Shown here in pieces: positions 1 through 10,701 of a stretch of DNA of 64,000 bases. The stretch comes from Corynespora cassiicola (Eukaryota; Ascomycota; Dothideomycetes; Pleosporales; Corynesporascaceae): NCBI GenBank assembly GCA_022059125.1, contig JAEUWY010000006.1:2604001-2668000 (forward strand), read 5' to 3'. The position numbers were made by a program, and so were the translations under genes. Below the pieces are notes generated by a model, which worked only from the letters and a program-made list of their open reading frames with translations, was not told the origin of the DNA and searched no databases. The stretch's first letter is position 1. Every line of letters starts with the position of its first letter.

Positions 1-479
1 CGATGAGGGTCCACGAAACCAATCGTCAAGAAAAACCTCTGGTCTTTCTGATTCGCCTCGGCGAAAAATTTATCGGCGCGATCAGCTATCATCGCCACGT
101 TCCTACTCTCGCTTTCTTCCTTTGTCTGCCACGGATATGCGTCATCGGGTCCTACATGAACCTTGCCAAGGATGCCTGTTTTGTATCCTATCTTATTGAA
201 TATAGCCGGAGCAGTCTCGACGTTGCCAAAAGTTTGGAATCCATTCTTTCCATGGGTCAATCCGTAGCAACCGTTTTGATGTCCATGTAGGCCAGTATAA
301 ATGACGGTTCGGCTACCGCTACAAGACGCGGTGCTCGTGAAAGCCATATCAAACCTGCTACCTGACGTAGCAAGTGCATCCAAGTTAGGCGTCTCGATTG
401 CCTTACAGCCGTAGCAACTCATTTGTTCCCGCCCCAGGTCATCGGCGACCATAAGAAGGATGTTTCGATGCTGACTCAT
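1..479 (-). CDS. sulfatase, N-sulfoglucosamine sulfohydrolase-like (partial)
   Basis: Reading the minus strand from the ATG at 477-479 gives an unbroken frame to the window edge, about 159 residues of an alkaline-phosphatase-fold sulfatase; the C-terminal part lies outside. It opens with NILLMVADDLGRE, where the paired Asp are the usual calcium ligands. The formylglycine signature follows in the context STASCSGSRTVIYTG; Cys would be converted to the catalytic formylglycine and Arg is the conserved partner. The usual Pro/Ala of C-x-[PA]-x-R is Gly here. Further conserved pieces are GLHGHQNG, GYKTGILGKVH and FFLTIGFVDPH. The family hydrolyses sulfate esters or sulfamates; the substrate cannot be told. 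There is no clear signal peptide, so it may act inside the cell. It diverges from the MFS transporter at 904, sharing a 424-bp intergenic region. Confidence 0.88.
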   Translation of the reverse strand, partial: MSQHRNILLMVADDLGREQMSCYGCKAIETPNLDALATSGSRFDMAFTSTASCSGSRTVIYTGLHGHQNGCYGLTHGKNGFQTFGNVETAPAIFNKIGYKTGILGKVHVGPDDAYPWQTKEESESRNVAMIADRADKFFAEANQKDQRFFLTIGFVDPH

Positions 480-903
480 TATTGTGCAATACTCAATTCT
501 TTATCGCGTATGCGTTTTCATTTGATGCAGTTTTTCAAGCTCTCTGGTGGATGGCACTCGTGGGTAGGTTAAGGCAAGTCGCACCTAGAAACAGGTACCT
601 TGTTCATTTGCTGGCGGTGTAAGAATTGAAAAGATATCCGATGATATGCTTAGAAATTGAGGGGAAAATTCATGGTATAAATGCGAACCTTGGGAAAGGT
701 ATGTCTTTTGCTCCAATGCGGCACTCGGAGGTGGGGATTCATCGGATCGTGGCACTCGGAAGTGCGACTGCCGCAGAGCCCAACAGACTAGCGGCTAGCG
801 GCGGTCAATATTAGCATAACTATTTCAGAAAGGTGTTCTCAACCCCAAATTCTTGAATCTACCATCTTTTTCTCATTAATACTGCACTCTTATACTTACT
901 AAG
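480..903. promoter_or_regulatory. divergent promoter of sulfatase and MFS genes
   Basis: This 424-bp stretch separates the two divergent starts. It contains a short direct repeat of GGCACTCGGARGTG at about 720-733 and 751-764, and CGG triplets in the same orientation at 719, 726, 743 and 757. CGG half-sites are what fungal Zn2Cys6 regulators bind, and such a regulator is encoded at 14189. Binding is inference only. Confidence 0.35.
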
Positions 904-2601
904 ATGTTAGGGCTCGGGCATCTAGGCCTGAAGGAAACCTTCAACCTTCGGCTTACATTAACGGTGTTGCTCATTGCCTTCTCGCAGTTCAATTTTGGAT
1001 TTGACCAGCAAGGCTTTGCAACCACACAGGCTATGGATGCATTTGATCGTCAATTTGGAGAGTATAACGAGGCAACGCAGAAATGGGCTCTTGATCCTGT
1101 ATGGGTGTCGTTCTTTAACGGATTCAATTATTTGGGTCAAGCATTCGGTAATTCTCCTCATACTGCAAAAAAACGCATTATTAAGATATAATAGGTGTGA
1201 TGCTTGGCAGTTGGATCAGCCGACGGTGGGGAAGACGCATGTGTATGTTCATCATGAGCATATGGGCGTGCGTTGCAGCCACAATTGTTATCACCTCGAA
1301 ACACCGCGACCAGATCCTAGTCGGGCGTGTATTGAACTACATATACATTGGTATGGAGTTGGCTGTGGTCCCCGTATTTCAAGGCGAGATTGTGCCAGCA
1401 CAGGCTCGTGGGTTTATTGTCGGCACGTACCAGATCAGCCTCTTTCTGGGCGGTTTGATCATCAACTGCATTGCTCGTGGAACCGGGTCCCTTCTAGGCC
1501 GCGAGGCGTACATGATTCCTTTTGGCCTCTTTTACGTTGTTCCAACGATTGTGGCTAGCCTCATCTGGTTTGTTCCAGAATCTCCAAGATGGCTAATTCT
1601 TAAAGACCGCCCTGAACAAGCATTCGCAGCCCTTCATCAGTTCCGAGAGCACAAATTCTCCGATGATGAGATCCAAGCGGAATTCGACAAGATTTTCGCC
1701 GGTATTCACAACGAAGTCGAGCAGGGGGGTTTTACAGACATGTTTCGTCCAGGGGTTATTAAGCGCACATTCGTTGTTATCGGAGCGAATTTCTTCCTTC
1801 AGGCAACCGGTCAAATCTTTACTTCGATCTATGGCGCCTTGTTTGCAAAGTCACTGGGAACCATTAATCCTTTCAGTGAGTGAACGACATGAATTTTGAA
1901 TAAGGACATACTGACACAGTCTGCTTAGCCGTTACTATCATGATTGCAGTGGTGAATACCTGTACATCATTCTTGGCCATGATACTCACAGATCGGCTGG
2001 GCCGACGATTCCAAGTCTTTGTTGGCGCAACTATCCAAACTTGTGCTCTCATGACCATGGGCGGGTTGGGTACCGTTTCGAATGCGTCCAACGAAATCAA
2101 AGCCGGAATTGTTGCGATGATGGTTGTTTTTACATTTGGATACGCGCTGGGATGGGCACCTACAGCACACATTCTGAGTGCGGAGATCCCAAGCACCAGG
2201 CTTCGTGATATGACATACCGCACTGCTTCCGTAATCAACATTGCTGTCCAGTAAGTGTTTCTAGTTCTAGTTATTGTACGCAAACGCTGATATTACACTC
2301 GCACAGATTTGCTGTTTCATTTTCGTTGCCTTACTTGTTAGAAGAGCCATACGCGGCACTTGGATCACGCGTCGGCTTCATCTTTGGGTCTATTGCAGCA
2401 ATATCGCTTATCTTCGCATTTTTTATGGTACCTAATGTTGCTGGATGTTCTCTTGAAGAAGTTGATAAGCTTTTTGAGTCAAAAGTACCGATCTGGAAAT
2501 GGTCTGGCATCAGAAGTAAAATTACCACTATATCTGAACAAGATAAAGATATTAAAGAAATAGAGGTAAATACAGAAACAATAAACACTAATATTAAATA
2601 G
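904..2601 (+). CDS. MFS sugar transporter (maltose/glucoside permease type)
   Basis: Four exons (904-1147, 1195-1875, 1929-2250, 2307-2601) join in frame to 513 residues. Introns are 47, 53 and 56 bp with GT-AG ends; intron 2 has CTGAC before its acceptor. The product is a 12-TM proton-coupled sugar porter of the plasma membrane. Family marks are the loop motif RRWGRR after TM2, PESPRWLILKDRPEQA at the end of the first half, DRLGRR in the second half, and the C-terminal SLEEVDKLFE. The usual PETKGRSLEE before the tail reads PNVAGCSLEE, so that signature is partly lost. The last exon is AT-rich and ends directly at the AT-rich repeat block, so mutational leakage is possible. Divergent from the sulfatase; probably imports a sugar related to its product (inference). 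Confidence 0.88.
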
Positions 2602-3345
2602 AAATTAAGTATATAGCTAAAATTTATGCTTTTTTAATAAAATTTAATATAAAACTTTAAATACTTTATAAAGTTTTTTAATATATATTTACTTTTATAA
2701 TAGTTTATAACTTTTTATACTATTAAAAATAGAAAATTTAAAATTAATATTTGTAGCTAAATAACTTATTAATTTTTTTTTACTAGTTTATAAATTATAA
2801 ATATTTATTTTAGTATAATATTTTATATGATAACTATAAATTATTTTTTAAACTATTATTTTATAATTTTAAAACAAAACTTTTATAAAATATTTTACTT
2901 ATTACTTACGTATTTATTTCTTTATTTAATAATAAATATATATTAAAAAAATATTATCTACTTATTTAAAAATGTTTTATTTTTTTTAAATAAATTTTTA
3001 GAGTTTTAAAACTTTAAAATAGGTTTTTTTTGCTATTATTTTTCTAATTAGTAATTTATAATCTATAGTTTATATAATTATTAATTTAAAAATTAGCAAA
3101 CTAGTAAGCTTATAAAATAAAAATTACTTATTTATTTATTGATAATCTAATAATTTTTTATTATTTTTAGTTACTTTTTTATTAGATATTTAATAAATAT
3201 ATTTTATTTTTTTATTAATTTATATTTACTGTTTAGTTCTAGCTTAGTATAAAAAAAAAGCTTTTATAGCTTTTTAAATTAATATTTTATTATTTTTTAC
3301 TATTTTAATTATTACTTTATTTAATATTTAACTAATATTATTATA
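2602..3345. repeat. AT-rich RIP-like block, left flank
   Basis: Almost pure A/T sequence starts right after the transporter stop codon. All six frames are full of stops. I see no recognisable gene remnant here; it is the left part of the AT-rich island into which, or as part of which, the mariner-like elements lie. Confidence 0.7.
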
Positions 3346-6300
3346 TAGAGGTAATATGAAAAAAAGTGTATAAAAAATTATATTTTTAAACTTATATAAC
3401 TTTTTAGTTAAAACAGATATTTAAAAAAAAATTTAAATTTAGAGGGAGTTATAAATATAATGAAACAGATTTTAAAAGAAATAGCTTATATAATATTTTT
3501 AGTATTTATAAAAGCTCTAAATATAAAGTTAAAAAAAATCTAAATTTTAGTACGCTATAACTTTTTATTTCAAAAATTATTAGTATTTTTTATTTTAAAA
3601 AAATACAATATTATTAGTACAGAGGGGTGATATTAAAAAAGAGTAATCGAAAAAATAGCACTTTTTAAACTTCTATTACTTTTTAACTAAACTAGCTATT
3701 TTTTTAAAAAAAAATAAGTTATATAAAGATTTTTCTAGTTTTTTATTATAACAAAAAAAAGAAATTGCTTATATAATAATAATAGACTTAAAAGTTAGAA
3801 AAGAAGTAGACTAAAAAAAAGAGTAAAATTAAAAGCTGATTTATTATTTTTCTAGCGTAAGATTTTTATTTTTTATTTAAAAATTATAAACCTGTATACA
3901 ATATATATATATACATCAATTTTAAGTATAACTTTTCTATTTTTAAAAAAAAAAAATTAATAATAGAAAAAAAATTTAAAAAATTAAACTATATAAATCT
4001 ATTAATAATTAATTAAATTATTAATATTTTGTATAATACCCGTTAGCTTTAATAACTGCTTTCTAAAACCTAAATAAAAATAATATACAATTATCTATTT
4101 TTTTTTGCGGAATTAAATTCTATTTTTTATTTATAGCGTTTATAAATAAAGTATTATTTTTTTTATTATTTTTTTTGTCTAATAAGTTAGGATTTAATTT
4201 TTTTAAATTTTTTTTTAGTATAGCTTAGATATTTTCTATAGGTGCTAAATTTAGGCTATAAGCTAAATATTTAAATAATTTAATTTTAGTTTTTTTAAAC
4301 TATTTTAAAACTGGTTTAGCTGTATAAATTTTTAAATTATTTTATTAAAATTTCTAGTCTATAAAGTAATTAGTATTTATATTAATTTTATAATTTAACA
4401 TTTAATTAAATTTATTTAATAAAATAGTAAATTTAATAAAATAAATAAAAAACAGGTATATAAACTAACCGGGTTTTATTTGTTTTTTTAATAATAAATT
4501 TTAATACTTTTTATATATAATCTGTATTATTAAAATTATTTTTAGAATTAGATATTTTAATAAACACTAATTTTGATTTTTCTCTAATCTAAATAGCTTT
4601 CTATACTAATATAACAATATCTTAAGCTATAATTTAATTAGTATTAGTTTTTTTTAAAAAAAAGTAATTAAATTTAAAAATTAAAATTAATTTTTAATTA
4701 ATTTTAATTTTTTTAATTTTTTATTTTAACTTATAATTTAATTTTATAAAAGCTAATTTAACTTCTACTCTTTTATTTCTCTTTTTTTTTATACATTTCT
4801 GTCTAGAATCTAAGCCTCTTTCTATTACTAACTTATTAAAAAATATAATTTTATTTAAATTTATATTTTTTATATTTTTTAATTGTTTTTTTGTGTATTT
4901 TAATTTTATTTTAGTTTTTTTTTTATTTAAATACAGCTTTTTAGTACTAATATTTATACTATAATTTTTTTTTTAAATATCTTTGTAAGCTTCTTTTAGA
5001 TATTCTTTTTTTTTTCTAATAATATTTTTTTATTTGTTTTTTTAGGGCTTTTAATTAAATTCCTATTTACAATTTTTTTTATCTCTTTTTAATAGCTTTA
5101 TTTTATTCTAATTTCTATCTCTTATTATGCTATTAAATAATTTTTTTTAATACGTTGTATAATATTATAAATACTTTTTTTACTTTAATTTAATATATTA
5201 GAAATAGTTATAATAGATGTATTAGCTTTATATAAAAGATTAACTTTTTCTTTATATATTGAGAATTAAAGTTCTATTTTATCTGTATTTAGAGAAAATA
5301 GAAATTTAAGTTTAAATTTTTAAAAACTTTATTTTTATACTAATTTAACTAGTTTATTATTATATAATTAGTACTTATATGAGTAAAACCTTATTTTTAA
5401 AACTTTATTTTTTTAATATTAAATTAAATATCTAGCTCTAGTTTTTTACTTACGTATTATAGATTTAGCTAAATATAGTTAGCGTAAAACAAAAAGCTTA
5501 AAAATTTTTGTTAATAAAAAATAAATTAGATTTTAATTTTATTCTTTTTTTTAATTTACTTTTTTTCTAACTTTTAAGTCTATTATTATTATATAAGTAA
5601 TTTTTTTTATTATAATAGAAAACTAGAAAAATTTTTATATAACTTATTCTTTTTTTTAAAAATAGCTCGTTTAGTTAAAAAGTTATAGAAGTTTAAAAAG
5701 TGCTATTTTTTCGATTACTTTTTTTTAATGTCACTCCTCTGCATATATAATATAAGTAAAAATAATAATACTTATATATTATTTAAAATTAAAATTATTA
5801 AAGTTTAAAAAAATAGAGCAATACTTATATAAGCAAATATTATATAATAAAATTTTAATTTTATTAAGCTTAATATTTTATTAAAAATATTTAGAACAGT
5901 TTTTATTTTTCATTATTTTATTATTAAAAGAGTAGAGTTTAAAGTTTTTACTATTACTATATAAAATAAAATTTTTAAAAATATAAAAAAAGTTTTTAAA
6001 AAAATTACTATAATTCAAACTAATTTTTTAATTTTTACTATAAACGTAAAATAGTATATAAAAAATTAAAGTATAAATATAACTGCTTAAAAAGACTGAA
6101 TAATAAAGTAATAAATAAATATGTATTTTTATTTAAAAAACTACATAATTAAAATCTAGTTATATACTTTTTAAAACTAATTAAAATTATATTTTTTTAT
6201 TAAGCTCAAGCTTTTTAAAAAAAATTTTTTTAAAAAAACTAAAAGTACTAAAAGTTATTAGAATAATAATACTTTTAAAAAAGAACTAATTTTTAATTTA

Positions 6301-7514
6301 AAAAATTAGTTTAAAACTAAATATTATTATACTAAAAAGAAAAAAAATTTATATAAAGTTTTTAATTTATTTTTAATTTATTTATATTTTTAATAAGTTT
6401 CTAAAATATAATTTTAAATATAAAAATTAATAATTAATAGTAAAAAAAAAACTTATTTTAAATTTTTTTTTCTAGCTCTATAAAAAACATTTTCAAAAAG
6501 ATTTTAATTTTAATATTTTTTTTTATAAATTTAGTAGTAATTTTAAAAATTTTATTTTTTAAAAAAATTAAATAGCTTTATAGCTATAAGCAAAATATAC
6601 TAATATATATTTTAAAACTGTTATAAAGTAAAAAAGTTTTTTAAAGTAGTATTTTAAAAATAGTTAAAATAAAAGTATTGAAAGTAAATTTAAAAAAAAA
6701 ATTTTAAATTTTAAATAAAAAACTTTTTTATAACTATAATATAAATTTTACTTTTAATATAAATGCGAATTTTTCTAAATTAAATTATAATATAAATTCC
6801 AGATATTTTATTAATTTTTAATATTAGTTTTAATTATTCTGTTATTAACTATATAATATAAAAAATATAAAATTACTACTATAATATTAACGAATATATT
6901 AAATTTTAAAAAGTTTTAATAAAAGAATTTAGTTTTCTTTTACTTTTTTAGCTTTTAATTTAACTTTTTTTTTTTAAAAAAAAATTTATACTAAACTTTA
7001 TTTTTATACTAATTTAGCTATTTTATTAAAAATATTATTATTTTATAAATTATAGCATTTTAAATATTAAAATTTAAATATTTATAACTAATTTCTACTA
7101 AAATAAAGTTTTTTTTTTTTATAAATACTGGTATAAAATATTACCAGTAATAAATATAAAAAATAAAATTAGTAGTTTTTTATATATTATTTATATATTT
7201 TAATTATACTTTTATAAATTTTTAAATTTTTTAATTTATAATTTTTTTAGTAAAAAAAACTTTTATTAAATTTTTTTTTAAAGCTTTATATTATAAATAG
7301 CTTTATTATAAAAAAAAAATCTAAAACTTTTACGCTAGAAAAAAAGTTACAGCGTGTTTAAATTTATATTTTTTTAATTATAATTTTAGCGTTTTTTGAA
7401 ACGCTAAAAATATTATATACGTAATCTATTTTTTTTTTAATAGCTACTTTATTTAAAAAGTTATATAAGTTTAAAAAGTAGAAATTTTTTATATACTTTT
7501 TTTTAATATTACTG
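3346..7514. mobile_element. decayed TIR element B, interrupted by element A
   Basis: The left end (TAGAGGTAATATG followed by an AAACTTATATAACTTTTTA core) recurs inverted at about 7430-7514, giving imperfect TIRs of roughly 80 bp that resemble those of the other mariner-like copies in the window. Subtracting the 2.1-kb insert at 3620-5741 leaves about 2,045 bp, nearly the length of the intact-ended copy at 8486-10526. No readable transposase remains; the sequence is saturated with A/T. The right boundary is uncertain by a few bases. Confidence 0.65.
3620..5741 (-). mobile_element. RIP-decayed Tc1/mariner-like element A, nested in B
   Basis: Imperfect TIRs of about 85 bp begin CAGAGGGGTGATATT at 3620 and, inverted, end at 5741; the internal TIR core AGCACTTTTTAAACTTCTAT is nearly identical at both ends. 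A TA precedes the left end; CA follows the right. On the minus strand, near 4240-4300, lies a decayed copy of the YSPDL box of the DDE transposase domain, matching element 8486-10526. Stops throughout; inactive. It sits inside element B and is therefore younger than B. Confidence 0.8.
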
Positions 7515-8485
7515 TTATAATACAGTTTTAAAAGAACTTAGGCAGATAATATTAAAAGCGCGGTTTTTATTATATATATAATTACGCATCTAAAAAGAAA
7601 CTGCTATACTATATTATATAACTAAAAAAATATATATAATTTAAAATTTATATTTTAGCAAAGTAAGCGCTTATAAATATTAATAGTAAATATTTATAAT
7701 AAGTATAAATAAGCGCGGTTACTATATATATATATATAATCTATATAATTATTTTTTATAATTATATTTACTTTATTAGTCAATCTATTATTTAAAATTA
7801 ATTATTAACTTATTATACTCTATTACTAATATAAAAACTTATATAGTATATTATATATTATTTTACTTATATAACTTTACTAGTATTTTTTTCTAAAAAT
7901 TAATCTAAACAGCTATTTTCTTTTTAGTTTTACTTATAGTTTATAATATAGCTTTAATATTATAAATATTTTTTAAAATAAGTACTACTTTAGAATTATA
8001 TATACTTTTAATTTTAACTAGTAGCACTGTTAGTGCTAAAACTACTACTAGTATAATTATATAATCTAATATAGCAAATAATAATTTTATTAAAGTAGTA
8101 ATATTTAATTTTTATTATAAAAAACAAAGTAAGCTTAAAAACTAGTTTTTATAGCTTAATTTATTTTTTAACTTTTAAAGTAGAAACGTTAAAAAAAAAA
8201 TACGTTATATTTATAGCTATATATATAAAAAACAAAGTACTTTAATAGATTAAACTAATTTTTATTAAGTATAAAAATAGTAAAACTAACGACGACGTTA
8301 ACAAATAAATAAAAAACTTTAATAAATTTAAAAAAAAAATTAAATAAGTTTTTAGAATTACTAATAAAAATATAATTACTAAATAGAATATTTAATATTT
8401 TAAATAACAGGTTTTAGCTGCTAACTACGCTAATAAATTTTAGTAACTATTAATTTTTACTAAATAAAATAATAAAATATTTATA
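7515..8485. repeat. AT-rich block between mariner copies
   Basis: A/T-dominated sequence with short islands such as GCGCGG near 7560 and 7715. A segment near 7756-7780 (TATAATTATATTTACTTTAT) nearly matches 18398-18422, so both may be parts of one further repeat family, perhaps the LTR or leader of a retroelement. No coding capacity is readable. Confidence 0.5.
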
Positions 8486-10526
8486 CAGTAAGGTGACACG
8501 AAAAAAACTCTCTCTAAAAAATAGCAATTTTTAAATATTAATAACTTTTTAACTGAACTAGCTATTAAAATAAAAAAAAAATTAATTAAATAGAAATTTT
8601 TAAATAATTTAATATTGAAATTAATAAACAGAGTTTATAATAAGGTTTTAAGATAAGAACTAAGCTTAAAATAAAAATAAAAAAAATATAAAATTAAGTG
8701 CTTAATTATTTTTTATTAACAAAATTATTTTAACTTTTTATTTTATACTAGCTATATTAGGTTTTGTATATATTACGTAAGCAAGAAACTAGAGCTATAT
8801 CTTTTATTTTTAAAGTATAAAAAATTAAAGTTTAAAAAATAAAGTTTTAATTATATAAGTATTATTATATAGTAACAAGCTAGTTAAATTAGTATATAAA
8901 TATATATTTTCAAAATTAAAATCTAAATCTTTATTTCTTCTAACTAAAAACAAAATAAAATTTTAATTTTTAGACTACTAAAAAAAAGTTAATCTTTTAT
9001 ATAAAGCTAATACACCTATTATAACTATTTTTAATTTATTTAATAAATCTAAAAAGAGTATATATTATACTATAAAACGAATTTATAAAAAATGTAAATT
9101 ATTTAATAGTTTAAATAAGGCTAATAAAGAAGAAAAAAGTAAGCTTTCTAAAAAAATTAAAAAAATTAAAAAAATTAAAAAAATTATTAATAAAAACTTA
9201 ATTAAAAGCTCTAAAAATATAAATAAAAAAATATTATTTAAAAATAATATAAAAGTATTTAAAGCAAGCTTAAAAAAATATTTAAAAAAAAAAATTATAG
9301 TACAAAAATTAGTACTAAAAAGCTTTATTTAAATTAAAAAAAAGCTGAAATAAAATTAAAATATATAAAAAAACAATTAAAAAATATAGAAAATATAAAT
9401 TTAAAAAAAGCTATATTTTCTAATAAGTTAGTAATACAAAAAAGTCTAGGTTCTAAAGAAAAATATATTAGAAAAAAAAAAAAGTGTAGAGGCTTAATTA
9501 GCCTCTATAAAATTAAATTATAAGTAAAAAAAAAATTTAAAAAAATTAAAATTAATTAAAAATTAATAATAATTTTTTAATTTAATTAATTTATTAAAAT
9601 AATTAATACTAATTAAATTATAGCTCGAGATATTATTATATTAGTATATAGAGCTATTTAAATAGAAGAAAAATTAAAATTAGTATTTATTAAAACACCT
9701 AATTCTAAAAATAACTTTAATAATACGGATTATGTATAAAAAGTATTAAAATTTATTATTCAAAAATAAATAAAACCTGGTTAGTTTATATACTTTTTTT
9801 TAACTTTTTTAATTAAATCTAATATAAATATTAATTAGTTTATAGACTAAAAATTTTAATACAATAATTTAAAAATTTATATAGCTAAACTAGTTTTAAA
9901 ATAGTTTAAAAGAAATAAAATTAAAATATTTAAATATTTAGCTTATAGCCCAGATTTAACGCCTATAAAAAGTATCTAAACTATATTAAAAAATAATTTT
10001 TAAAAATCAAATTCTAATTTAATAAATAAAATAATAATAAAAAAGATAATATTTTATTTATAAACGCTATAAATAAAAAATTAAATTTAATTCTACAAAA
10101 AAAATAGATAATTATATATTATTTTTACTTAAATGTTAGAAAGCAATTATTAAAACTAACAGGTATTATATAAAATGTTAATAATTTAATTGATTATTAA
10201 TTTAAATTTTTTTTTAATAGATAAAAAAGATATTTTTTAAAAAAAAAACTATAAGTATATACTATATACAACTTTAAAAATAATTTTATAAAAAATAAAA
10301 ATTTTACGCTAGAAAAAAATAAATTAGCTTTTTAATTTATATTTTTTTTTACTATATTTTTACTTTAAATTATTAAACTATAAATATTATATAAGCTATA
10401 TATTATTTTTAATACTAAAAAAAAAACCTTTAAATTTCTTTTATTTTAATAGCTAGTCTAGTTACAGAGTTATGCTTGTTTAAAAAGTATAACCTTTTTT
10501 TAGTTTTTTTTAATGTCATCTCTCTG
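8486..10526 (+). mobile_element. RIP-decayed Tc1/mariner-like element, full ends, TA target duplication
   Basis: Starts CAGTAAGGTGACA at 8486 and ends in the inverted form at 10526, flanked on both sides by TA, the Tc1/mariner target duplication; length 2,041 bp. Read on the plus strand around 9855-10010, and allowing stop codons, it shows a DDE_3-type transposase end: a KIYIAK-like DNA..H.A region, a W-like position now stop, then AYSPDLTPI, the hallmark Y-S-P-D-L-N-P box (9944-9970). Stops such as TAA and TAG sit where CAA or TGG would be expected, as RIP produces. Inactive. Confidence 0.85.
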
Positions 10527-10701
10527 TACTTATTATCTGTACTTATTATTTAGTTCTAATCTAGTAAAGCTGAGAGAAAAGAACTCCTATAGCTCTTCAG
10601 AGATATTATAGTAGTAAATTTTTTAAAGTCTAGTTTACTAGCAACTCTTTTATTTAATTACTCTAGAATATTGCTACTTCTTCTATAATATGTGTGCAGC
10701 T
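10527..10701. other. transition from AT-rich island to normal sequence
   Basis: Composition returns to normal across this stretch, which forms the 3' flank of the minus-strand GH43-like gene. No feature recognised. Confidence 0.5.

Noticed and set aside
2602..10690. Short open frames inside the AT-rich islands
   Set aside because: They are products of extreme base composition and stops; only the transposase box at the expected place is meaningful.
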